Program-made: the position numbers and the translations under genes
Notes under the pieces: generated by a model
Seen by the model: the letters and a program-made list of their open reading frames with translations, nothing else
Database searches by the model: none
What the model was told of the DNA's origin: nothing
Shown here: positions 1-5,991 of the stretch, in pieces
Position numbering within the stretch: position 1 is the first letter of the stretch
Layout: every line of letters begins with the position of its first letter
Origin: JBBTWV01 sp038062615
GTDB lineage: Bacteria; Patescibacteriota; Gracilibacteria; UBA1369; UM-FILTER-53-11
Assembly: GCA_038062615.1 (NCBI GenBank)
Contig: JBBTWV010000082.1
Location: 1-7,962 of the forward strand
Reading direction: 5' to 3'
DNA length: 7,962 nucleotides

Positions 1-2
1 CT

Positions 3-272
3 AAATTCTGCATCCTTTCAGAATGCGTGTCCAATATATGGGGTACCTGCCAAAGAGGCATAGGGACAGCAATACTTCAACACTTAGCCAAGCAAGCTCT
101 AGATATTAGAGAAAAAATGCCATTACGGTTTTTGTTTGTAGATGCCCTTCCTCATGCAGTCCAGTTTTATGTAAAAAACGGTTTTATCGATAGTAACATC
201 AAACGAGGGAGGGAAAGAGATCTTTCACTACTCTACATCGACTTAAATAGGGTTCTACCAAAGTTGGGGTAA
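3..272 (+). CDS. GNAT-family N-acetyltransferase, C-terminal fragment (partial at left edge)
   Basis: The reading frame is open to the left edge, so the first GTG (27) is probably not a real start. Visible are the acetyl-CoA pyrophosphate-binding signature QRGIGT, followed by a helix (AILQHLAKQALDI), a strand (LRFLFVDA) and the late GNAT motif AVQFYVKNGF. This order is typical of the last half of GNAT acetyltransferases, which move an acetyl group from acetyl-CoA to an amine; the substrate cannot be told. The gene ends with TAA, and a hairpin follows. Oddity: residues before QRGIGT in this frame (FCILSECVSNIWGTC) look unlike a GNAT core strand, whereas the neighbouring frame reads FRMRVQYMGYLP, which looks more like one. 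A frameshift near bases 46-58 is therefore possible, and the copy may be a pseudogene. Confidence is good for the fold and low for integrity. Confidence 0.6.
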   Translation, partial: KFCILSECVSNIWGTCQRGIGTAILQHLAKQALDIREKMPLRFLFVDALPHAVQFYVKNGFIDSNIKRGRERDLSLLYIDLNRVLPKLG

Positions 273-280
273 GGACATGC

Positions 281-303
281 TCCAAAGGCATGGTGCCTTG
301 GGA
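281..303 (+). terminator. Hairpin after the GNAT fragment, possible terminator without a T-tract
   Basis: An inverted repeat, TCCAAAGGCA (281-290) and TGCCTTGGGA (294-303), pairs at 9 of 10 positions around a TGG loop; the only mismatch is A284 against G300. It starts 8 bases after the acetyltransferase stop codon. No T-run follows, so it does not meet the usual intrinsic-terminator pattern. It may stabilise the 3' end of the upstream message or mark an operator. It lies before the ATPase promoter and so would not be in that gene's message. Confidence 0.4.
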
Positions 304-327
304 TAGCCAAACATAGCTAAATAGCCA
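303..327 (+). repeat. Three ATAGCYA direct repeats upstream of the ATPase promoter
   Basis: ATAGCCA (303-309), ATAGCTA (313-319) and ATAGCCA (321-327) follow each other at steps of 10 and 8 bases, about one helical turn. They occupy the region just upstream of, and touching, the expected -35 position of the extended -10 promoter at 346-354, which has no good -35 box of its own. That placement would suit an activator or repressor site. The repeats are short and the functional reading is inference. Confidence 0.3.
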
Positions 328-345
328 TACTAATTAAGTATTTTA

Positions 346-354
346 TGATATAAT
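346..354 (+). promoter_or_regulatory. Extended -10 promoter for the P-type ATPase gene
   Basis: TGATATAAT holds a perfect TATAAT hexamer (349-354) with the TGn extension one base upstream. No recognisable -35 hexamer is present at 16-18 bases' spacing (the region reads CATACT), as expected for an extended -10 promoter. Transcription would begin near 361, giving a leader of about 14 bases before the ATG at 375. No Shine-Dalgarno sequence is visible in it. The short leader leaves no room for an M-box-type magnesium riboswitch. Confidence 0.6.
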
Positions 355-374
355 GTACAGATCAAACAAACATT

Positions 375-2960
375 ATGAATCCTTCAAAAGCAAAACCCTG
401 GAGCCTGCCTTTGCACGAAGTTTTTGCGCAGTATAAAACGAATGAAAAAGGTCTCACCGAAAGTGAAAGCGAAAAACGGCGGCAAGAATATGGGCTCAAC
501 AGTTTGGAAGATAAAACCCAGCGGCATGGATTCCGCATTTTTGTTTCGCAATTTACCAGTCCGCTCGTCCTCCTGCTTATTGGCGCCGCCAGCGTGGCCT
601 ATTTTGTGGGAGAAAAAATAGATGCGAGTGTTATTTTAGCGATTATCCTTTTAAACTCGCTCCTTGGTTTTTTTCAGGAATATAAGGCCGAACGAGCCTT
701 GCGAGCACTCAAAAAACTCGTGACGATTCGGGCAAAAGTTATGCGCGATGGCAATATCAAAGAGATTGATGCCAAAAACCTGGTCCCCGGTGATATTGTA
801 CAACTGAATATTGGAGATATTATTCCAGCGGATATTCGGCTTATTAGAGTAGATGATTTTACGGCTGACGAATCCGCGCTCACGGGAGAATCCGTTCCCG
901 TTCTCAAGAAAATCCAGCCGATAGATGCTCAAAAAAATATTGCACAAGACCTCAGCAATATGGCGTTTATGGGGACCAGCGTCTCTAGTGGTCTTAGCGA
1001 AGGAGTGGTGGTGGGAACCGGAGAAAAAACATTTTTGGGGGAAACGGCCACTTTTTTAAATCAAAAAAATCCAGAAACGGATTTTCAAAAGAGCATTCGT
1101 GAATTTGGGAACTTTCTGCTCAAAATAACGTTTGCCATGACGATTTTTATTTTGATAGCTAATGCGGCTTTACAAAAACCTTTTTTTGACTCGCTTCTTT
1201 TTGCTATTGCCCTAGCCGTGGGAATCACCCCAGAGATGTTGCCGATTTTGATGACCATCACGCTTTCTCGCGGTGCCATGAGAATGGCGAAAAAAAATGT
1301 CATTACCAAAACACTGGCATCCGTGGAGGATTTTGGGAATATTGATACGCTCTGCTGTGATAAAACGGGAACACTTACCATGGGCAAAGAAACGCTTTTT
1401 GATTACCGGAATGTTGACGGAGAAAAAGATGAAGGACTCATTTTGTACGGGCTATTATGTAATTCCGGAAAGGCCGGAACCAGCCAGAGCGCGTACAGGA
1501 ACGATATTGATAAAGCCATAGGCGAGAGCAAGGAGGCAAAATCTTTTGTGGCTCAAGCGTCCGAATATGGGCTTTTGGACGCCAATGAATTTGATTTTGA
1601 GCGCCGACGCATGAGCGTCATTGTGGAGCGACAAGGTCAAAAAACATTTATTACCAAAGGCGGAGCCGAAGCCATCCTGGACGTATGCACTATGACGGCA
1701 ACGGTAAAAGAAAAAATGAAAAACCAAGTTGAGAAGTATGAGGCGATGGGATATCGGGTTATTGCCATTGCGAAAAAAACCACAACTCTTACAAAATCCG
1801 ATAAGCATGAAGAAAAAGATCTTACGCTACTTGGCTTCCTCATGTTTCTCGATCCACCAAAAGAAGGGGTAAAAGAGTCGCTGGTTCTGTTTCAAAAACT
1901 GGGGGTAGCCATAAAAATTATAAGCGGTGACAGCGCTATTATTACCCGGAAGATATGTCACGAAGTTGGCTTAGAGATCGTGAATAATAAAGTAATTTCT
2001 GGAGACGAATTGAGCGCGTTGAGCGCTAAAGAATTTGAGCGTATTTGCCGCACGCACAATGTATTTGCGCGTGTGACACCCGAGCAAAAATATAAAATTG
2101 TTGAGCTCCACAACAAAGATGGGCACGTTGTTGGATTCCTTGGCGACGGCATCAATGACGCTCCGGCGCTGAAGGCAGCCGACGTTGGCATTTCTGTAGA
2201 CAGCGGTTCGGGAATTGCTAAAGAGGCGGCTGATATTATTTTGCTTGAAAAGAGTTTGAGCGTTTTAGCGGAAGGTATTGTGGAAGGCCGAAAAATCTTT
2301 AGCAATATCACCAAATATATTTTAAACACCATCAGCGCCAACTTTGGAAACATGTTTACCGTGGCGGCCTCGTCGCTCTTCCTCAAGTTCATTCCCCTGC
2401 TTCCATCGCAAATTCTCCTCAATAATTTTTTAAGTGATATCCCTTTGCTCACCATTGGATCCGATCACGTTGATGCGGAACTCCTCAAAAAACCAAAGCG
2501 GTGGAACATCAAATTTATCTCGCGATTCATGCTGGTTTTTGGCCTTATTAGTTCGTTTTTTGACCTTGCCCTTATCTTGCCGCTCATCTTCATTATGAAA
2601 GTGAGCCCGGCACTTTTACAAACAGCATGGTTTGTGGAATCCGCACTTTCAGAAATGCTCATTACGTTTGCTATTCGCACGCGGCTGGCATTTTGGAAAA
2701 GCCGACCAAGCCAAGAACTCATCATTACTTCAATTTTTGCCGCAACCCTCACCGTGGCCATTCCCTTCTTTTGGTTTGGCAAAGAATGGTTTGATTTCGT
2801 CAAAATGCCAATGGGAATCCTAGGATACATTGTGTTGCTATTAGCAGCCTACTTTTTGGCAGCCGAATTTGCCAAACACATCTTCTACAAAAAATTCGAT
2901 GCGATGCATCATGAAGGTTCAACATCAGGAGCAACTTCCTCGGAGAAACTCACATTATAA
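375..2960 (+). CDS. mgtA: P-type ATPase, probable Mg2+ importer (MgtA/MgtB, P3B type)
   Basis: An 861-residue membrane pump that would couple ATP hydrolysis to cation uptake, most likely Mg2+. In order: N-terminal cation-ATPase domain (about 1-55), M1-M2 (about 61-101), actuator loop with TGES (170-173), M3 (247-266), M4 with PEMLP (286-290), phosphorylation motif DKTGT with Asp329, nucleotide-binding KGGAE (428-432), DPPK (493-496), SGD (517-519), hinge GDGINDAP (590-597), and M5-M10 to about residue 836. PEMLP, KICHEVGL, the M6 Asn684/Asp688 pair and HVDAELLKKPKRW at the M6-M7 loop are MgtA-like; SERCA-type Ca2+ pumps carry PEGLP instead. E. coli MgtA, from memory, is 898 residues, so this one is complete but slightly short at the N-terminus. 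Oddities: SGD replaces the usual TGD, and a tail of about 16 residues lies in the overlap with the next gene. The ATG fits the family N-terminus. Family assignment is firm; Mg2+ specificity is inferred from the motifs. Confidence 0.9.
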   Translation: MNPSKAKPWSLPLHEVFAQYKTNEKGLTESESEKRRQEYGLNSLEDKTQRHGFRIFVSQFTSPLVLLLIGAASVAYFVGEKIDASVILAIILLNSLLGFFQEYKAERALRALKKLVTIRAKVMRDGNIKEIDAKNLVPGDIVQLNIGDIIPADIRLIRVDDFTADESALTGESVPVLKKIQPIDAQKNIAQDLSNMAFMGTSVSSGLSEGVVVGTGEKTFLGETATFLNQKNPETDFQKSIREFGNFLLKITFAMTIFILIANAALQKPFFDSLLFAIALAVGITPEMLPILMTITLSRGAMRMAKKNVITKTLASVEDFGNIDTLCCDKTGTLTMGKETLFDYRNVDGEKDEGLILYGLLCNSGKAGTSQSAYRNDIDKAIGESKEAKSFVAQASEYGLLDANEFDFERRRMSVIVERQGQKTFITKGGAEAILDVCTMTATVKEKMKNQVEKYEAMGYRVIAIAKKTTTLTKSDKHEEKDLTLLGFLMFLDPPKEGVKESLVLFQKLGVAIKIISGDSAIITRKICHEVGLEIVNNKVISGDELSALSAKEFERICRTHNVFARVTPEQKYKIVELHNKDGHVVGFLGDGINDAPALKAADVGISVDSGSGIAKEAADIILLEKSLSVLAEGIVEGRKIFSNITKYILNTISANFGNMFTVAASSLFLKFIPLLPSQILLNNFLSDIPLLTIGSDHVDAELLKKPKRWNIKFISRFMLVFGLISSFFDLALILPLIFIMKVSPALLQTAWFVESALSEMLITFAIRTRLAFWKSRPSQELIITSIFAATLTVAIPFFWFGKEWFDFVKMPMGILGYIVLLLAAYFLAAEFAKHIFYKKFDAMHHEGSTSGATSSEKLTL
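2889..2911 (-). terminator. Weak intrinsic terminator of the 616-residue protein gene, inside the ATPase 3' end
   Basis: Read on the minus strand, GATGC (2910-2906), loop ATC and GCATC (2902-2898) form a perfect 5-bp stem. It is followed three bases later by six T (2894-2889). The stem begins within the TGA stop codon of the minus-strand gene. Position and T-run are right for rho-independent termination, but the stem is short. Confidence 0.35.
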
Positions 2961-4759
2961 ACATCTTGCCCGCCAAGAGAATCTGGATGGAGCCTATCTG
3001 CCAAAGCACGAATTTTCCGAGCATCATAAGATTCTACTCCTGTCGGGCCGCTAAAAAAGAGTCGCAAATGCGATTCCAAAGGATGGAATTGAATTTCTAC
3101 AGGGACTAAACGATTTACCGGTTGAAGCATTCCATCATGATAATCCAAGGTGGATACTGAAACATCACCATGGACTTTATAAATACGGTATTTGTCTGAA
3201 GATTTATCATTCCCTCGATGGTTCTCCGGTTCCCACAGGTAATCTTCAAATCTCACATTTTGAAGACCTAATTGCGTAGCTAACTCTTGCCCGCAATCAC
3301 TAAAAAATGCCGACACACGGAGACGTTCCTCAGCATCATACTCATCTAACCGCTTAGAAAGATGTACGGTCATAGAAAATCTCGTATTATCATCCAGCGC
3401 TTCAAAACCAACCGGCTTTAATCGAAAATCAGCTGAAGAACGACCGAGTTCATTGGAACGCCTTTTAAGTGCCTTAATCTTTTTTCGTGCCTTACCTTTT
3501 TTTAAACCGGTATCTTGATCATGTAAGCAAGCTATACAGCGGCGGAATAATTCCTGTAAAATAAAAATTTTAAGCACACTGGATTCGGCCCCTTTGTCAT
3601 TACTATCAAAGATAACTTTATCCTTGTATTTTGGATCTAAAATATCACTGTACTGAGTAAAGAGTTCCTTCAAAGGTCCTTTAAGTCTACGACCGGTTAA
3701 CGGTGTCCTCCCCATTCCGTTTTCATCCGTCGTTCTTCCAGTTTCATCATATTCCACCGCATCAGCAAGTTTCTGGTCCAACTTGAGGGTTACAAAAAGA
3801 TTGGTCTCTTTCCACGTATGAATTTTCAGCAATTCCACAATGCTACGCTGAACTTCTTGCTGTTTTAAAAAAACCGGATTTCTTTTTACCGAAAAAAGAA
3901 GAGTCGCCCATTCAAGAAGGCGAACAGCCTCAAGACGATGCCTTAAATCACGCTTTTTATTAACGGCCATTTCCAATAACGCCGTGAATGAAAGCGGACG
4001 CAAATCGCCGATCTGCTCATACGCCTGAGCCGCCGGACCTGTAGGAGCGCTCTTTTTAAAAGATTCCTGGAGAAAATCGAATGCGCCGCCTATGCAATCA
4101 TCCATAGATCTGGTGACTTCATTCATCCATAGATGAAGCCGCTGGAATTGAAAGAGTCGGACCATTTTTGAAGGTGGAATATCTCCAATGATCTTATCGG
4201 GATAACTTAATTGATCGGTGCTGATCCAATTTGGAAAAAGCTCTGCCAAGGGCGTTGCATAAAGAACTTGAAGACGGTTGGCTGAATCTGCTTCTGGCAC
4301 TTTCAATTGTTCAAAAAGAGCATCATCACCAACAAGATCATCACGCGAAAAATCTTGAGCGGGAAGGAAACCAAGCCGGGCTAAAAATTCTGGCGTCGTT
4401 GCATCCCGAGCGCCAGCAAGCTTACAGCGAATGGTTCTAATTTCTGTGGGTGTTCCTTTAAGCTGTTCGCAAATAGAAGTAACTTCTATGCCACCCTTGA
4501 GATTACCGAGCCTCTGAGCGATGTCGTCGCGTCCAACTTCATTAAGTATCTCGGCATATTTTCTATGCAATTCCTGAAGATGACGATCCATTGCCTGAAT
4601 TCGAAAACTTCGCTCATTTCTCTCAAGCACGCGAATGTTTAACCCCGGTAATATTTGCTCAACAAGGAGCTCAATGACATCCCTCGCCGAAGCCTCTCTG
4701 TCGGCTAAAACTCCGTAAAGCCTTGCGGCATCGTATTGGTTGCTGTGTTCCGAAGGCAT
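2909..4759 (-). CDS. Unrecognised 616-residue soluble protein; C-terminal third with a possible RelA/SpoT-synthetase-like motif order
   Basis: I do not recognise this protein as a whole. It lacks a signal peptide and convincing membrane segments and is rich in charged, helical sequence (for example 49-90 and 265-315). A strongly basic stretch lies at 420-440. The ATG at 4759 is chosen because it sits directly behind a minus-strand promoter; the frame stays open to 5089, but that part lies antisense in the glycosyltransferase gene. In the last third, FEDYL (504-508), P511 with N513, YR (524-525) and VEIQ (554-557) followed by LESH (561-564) recall the order DYI..P..N, GYRS.H, VEIQIRT..MH of (p)ppGpp synthetase domains. 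DNTRFSMTV (457-465) could be the preceding strand, and RxK-like pairs occur at 358-360 and 446-448. The GYRSxH, RT and SxxxK elements are not preserved, so any activity is uncertain. The gene is convergent with the ATPase and divergent from the glycosyltransferase. It is a real gene with high probability; the fold hint is inference only. Confidence 0.8.
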   Translation of the reverse strand: MPSEHSNQYDAARLYGVLADREASARDVIELLVEQILPGLNIRVLERNERSFRIQAMDRHLQELHRKYAEILNEVGRDDIAQRLGNLKGGIEVTSICEQLKGTPTEIRTIRCKLAGARDATTPEFLARLGFLPAQDFSRDDLVGDDALFEQLKVPEADSANRLQVLYATPLAELFPNWISTDQLSYPDKIIGDIPPSKMVRLFQFQRLHLWMNEVTRSMDDCIGGAFDFLQESFKKSAPTGPAAQAYEQIGDLRPLSFTALLEMAVNKKRDLRHRLEAVRLLEWATLLFSVKRNPVFLKQQEVQRSIVELLKIHTWKETNLFVTLKLDQKLADAVEYDETGRTTDENGMGRTPLTGRRLKGPLKELFTQYSDILDPKYKDKVIFDSNDKGAESSVLKIFILQELFRRCIACLHDQDTGLKKGKARKKIKALKRRSNELGRSSADFRLKPVGFEALDDNTRFSMTVHLSKRLDEYDAEERLRVSAFFSDCGQELATQLGLQNVRFEDYLWEPENHRGNDKSSDKYRIYKVHGDVSVSTLDYHDGMLQPVNRLVPVEIQFHPLESHLRLFFSGPTGVESYDARKIRALADRLHPDSLGGQDVYNVSFSEEVAPDVEPS

Positions 4760-4769
4760 GATCAGATGT

Positions 4770-4797
4770 ACAATACGTATTTTATGATTTAAGTCAA
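4770..4797 (-). promoter_or_regulatory. Minus-strand promoter for the 616-residue protein gene
   Basis: On the minus strand, TTGACT (4797-4792) is followed after 16 bases by TATTGT (4775-4770). They match the -35 consensus at five positions and the -10 consensus at four. Transcription would start about 4-6 bases before the ATG at 4759, so the message would be almost leaderless. No Shine-Dalgarno sequence is present between the -10 and the ATG. This placement is the main reason for choosing the 4759 start. Confidence 0.5.
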
Positions 4798-4816
4798 TAA
4801 CTCGAAGTGTGATAAT
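4788..4816 (+). promoter_or_regulatory. Plus-strand extended -10 promoter for the glycosyltransferase gene
   Basis: TGTGATAAT (4808-4816) is an extended -10 with GATAAT matching five of six consensus bases. A weak -35-like TTTAAG (4788-4793) lies 17 bases upstream. The start codon at 4826 is only nine bases after the -10, so the transcript would have a leader of only a few bases or none. The -35 region overlaps that of the divergent minus-strand promoter by two bases, so the two may compete for RNA polymerase. Confidence 0.5.
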
Positions 4817-4825
4817 CTGAAATTC

Positions 4826-5929
4826 ATGAAAAAAATTTTGTTTTACACCGATACTCCTCTGCTTGGTGGAGCGGAAAATCAAATGTATTTGCTCGCAAAA
4901 TATCTGCCTGCGGACCGGTTCTCGGTCACAGTGGCTTGTTCCAGCTATCAAAGCCTCAATCCATGGTGCCAAAAATTTATGGAACTTGGGATTCCTGTGC
5001 AACGGCTTCAGGTATTCCACAAACATGATCCCCGGCATTTCTTGTATCTCAAAAAAATACTGCCGCATTTTGATTTGATGCATATGCACGTTTGGAATCC
5101 CGCCAGCTGCCGGTATGGATTTCTAGCGGCAGGAAAAACGCCGGTGGTAATTACAGAGCACGACCCTTTCCGGCTTAAAGGCTACAAAAGATGGATAAAA
5201 GAAAAACTCATGAAAAAAGTGAAGACGGTTATTGTGGCTTCCGATGCGGCTAAAAAATTAGTGGTAGAAGAAAATCTTGTGATGGAGTCGCAAGTAACGG
5301 TGGTGCGCAACGGAATTGACACGGAAGAATTTGCATTGGAATCCAAGCAAGATGCACGCGCAGAGTTTAGACGGCTGCATTTTGGAAATGATGCATACGG
5401 AAAAATTATTTTGTGCGTGGCGGAACTGCACGAGCGCAAAGGACAAAAATACCTCATAGAAGCCATGAAAAGCGTGCTGGGAGAATTTCCAGATATGCGG
5501 CTTGTTTTTGTGGGAGATGGACCAAGTCGCGCTCATTATGAAAAATTAGCGAGTTATTTGGGGGAACGAGTGATTTTTTTGGGACGACGCAAAGATGTGG
5601 CGCAGCTTATGACTGCGTCGGATATATTTGTATTACCAAGCATTCGCGAAGCATTTGGATTGGTTCTGCTAGAAGCCGCCATCGCGGGTTTGCCAGTGGT
5701 TGCCACCAACGTGGGAGGCATTCCAGAAATTATTGAAAATGGTAAAAGCGGAATTCTTGTAGAGCCAAAAGATTCTGAAGACTTAGCACTCGCCATCAAA
5801 CTTTTGCTGAAGAATCCACAAGATACGCAAACTTTATGCAAAAATTTGCGTATCAAAGTGGATATGGAATTTGACGCAAGATTGATGGCGCAGCGAACCG
5901 CCGATGTATATGATAAAGTCCTCAAATAA
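4826..5929 (+). CDS. GT4-type (GT-B fold) glycosyltransferase
   Basis: A 367-residue retaining-type glycosyltransferase of family GT4, likely to move a sugar from a nucleotide-sugar donor onto a lipid or glycan acceptor at the inner face of the membrane. The N-terminal acceptor domain starts with strand KKILFYTDT and the glycine loop LGGAE (13-17). The interdomain region has NGID (162-165). The C-terminal donor-binding domain has ILCVAELHERKGQ (195-207) with Lys205, FVGDGP (218-223), LPSIREAFG (270-278), the E-x7-E pair Glu275/Glu283, and NVGGIPEII (295-303). There is no membrane segment or signal peptide. The usual VGRL arginine is replaced by Glu200 (VAEL), a variant I recall from some bacterial GT4 enzymes, with the downstream lysine kept. 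Length is normal for GT4 and the gene is complete. The actual sugar and acceptor cannot be read from sequence; lone genomic placement gives no pathway. Capsule, O-antigen and glycolipid synthesis are all possible. Confidence 0.9.
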   Translation: MKKILFYTDTPLLGGAENQMYLLAKYLPADRFSVTVACSSYQSLNPWCQKFMELGIPVQRLQVFHKHDPRHFLYLKKILPHFDLMHMHVWNPASCRYGFLAAGKTPVVITEHDPFRLKGYKRWIKEKLMKKVKTVIVASDAAKKLVVEENLVMESQVTVVRNGIDTEEFALESKQDARAEFRRLHFGNDAYGKIILCVAELHERKGQKYLIEAMKSVLGEFPDMRLVFVGDGPSRAHYEKLASYLGERVIFLGRRKDVAQLMTASDIFVLPSIREAFGLVLLEAAIAGLPVVATNVGGIPEIIENGKSGILVEPKDSEDLALAIKLLLKNPQDTQTLCKNLRIKVDMEFDARLMAQRTADVYDKVLK

Positions 5930-5935
5930 GTTTTC

Positions 5936-5958
5936 GCTAGGCCGAGCCGAAGCCTGGC
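5936..5958 (+). terminator. Hairpin after the glycosyltransferase gene, no T-tract
   Basis: GCTAGGC (5936-5942) and GCCTGGC (5952-5958) pair as a 7-bp GC-rich stem with one G-T wobble and a nine-base loop. It starts six bases after the TAA. It is followed by TAAGCTAATAAT rather than a T-run, so it may attenuate or protect the message instead of being a classical terminator. Confidence 0.4.
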
Positions 5959-5969
5959 TAAGCTAATAA

Positions 5970-5986
5970 TGCGCCTGCAGGGCGCA
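5970..5986 (+). promoter_or_regulatory. Hairpin directly in front of the radA start codon
   Basis: TGCGCC (5970-5975) and GGCGCA (5981-5986) form a perfect 6-bp stem around TGCAG. The stem ends five bases before the ATG. The only Shine-Dalgarno-like bases (AGGG, 5979-5982) are split between loop and stem. The structure could limit ribosome access to radA if the gene is read through from the glycosyltransferase. The regulatory role is inference. Confidence 0.4.
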
Positions 5987-5991
5987 ACCAT

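Noticed and set aside
273..374. Magnesium riboswitch (M-box) or leader-peptide control before the ATPase
   Set aside because: The predicted transcript leader is about 14 bases and the whole gap is 102 bases, too short for an M-box.
1958..2830. Long minus-strand open frames inside the ATPase gene
   Set aside because: They are antisense to conserved P-type ATPase domains, with no recognisable motifs or promoters of their own.
2964..2978. Hairpin TCTTG/CAAGA just after the ATPase stop as its terminator
   Set aside because: Five-base stem with no T-run, inside the coding region of the convergent gene.
338..4788. Exact 12-base repeat GTATTTTATGAT at 338-349 and 4777-4788, both in promoter regions with TGTACA nearby
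   Set aside because: About two exact 12-base pairs are expected by chance in a window this size, and the order relative to TGTACA differs between the two sites.
4760..5089. Longer version of the unknown minus-strand protein, starting at 5089 (726 residues)
   Set aside because: The extra 110 residues lie antisense to the conserved N-terminus of the glycosyltransferase and upstream of a good minus-strand promoter that directly precedes the ATG at 4759.
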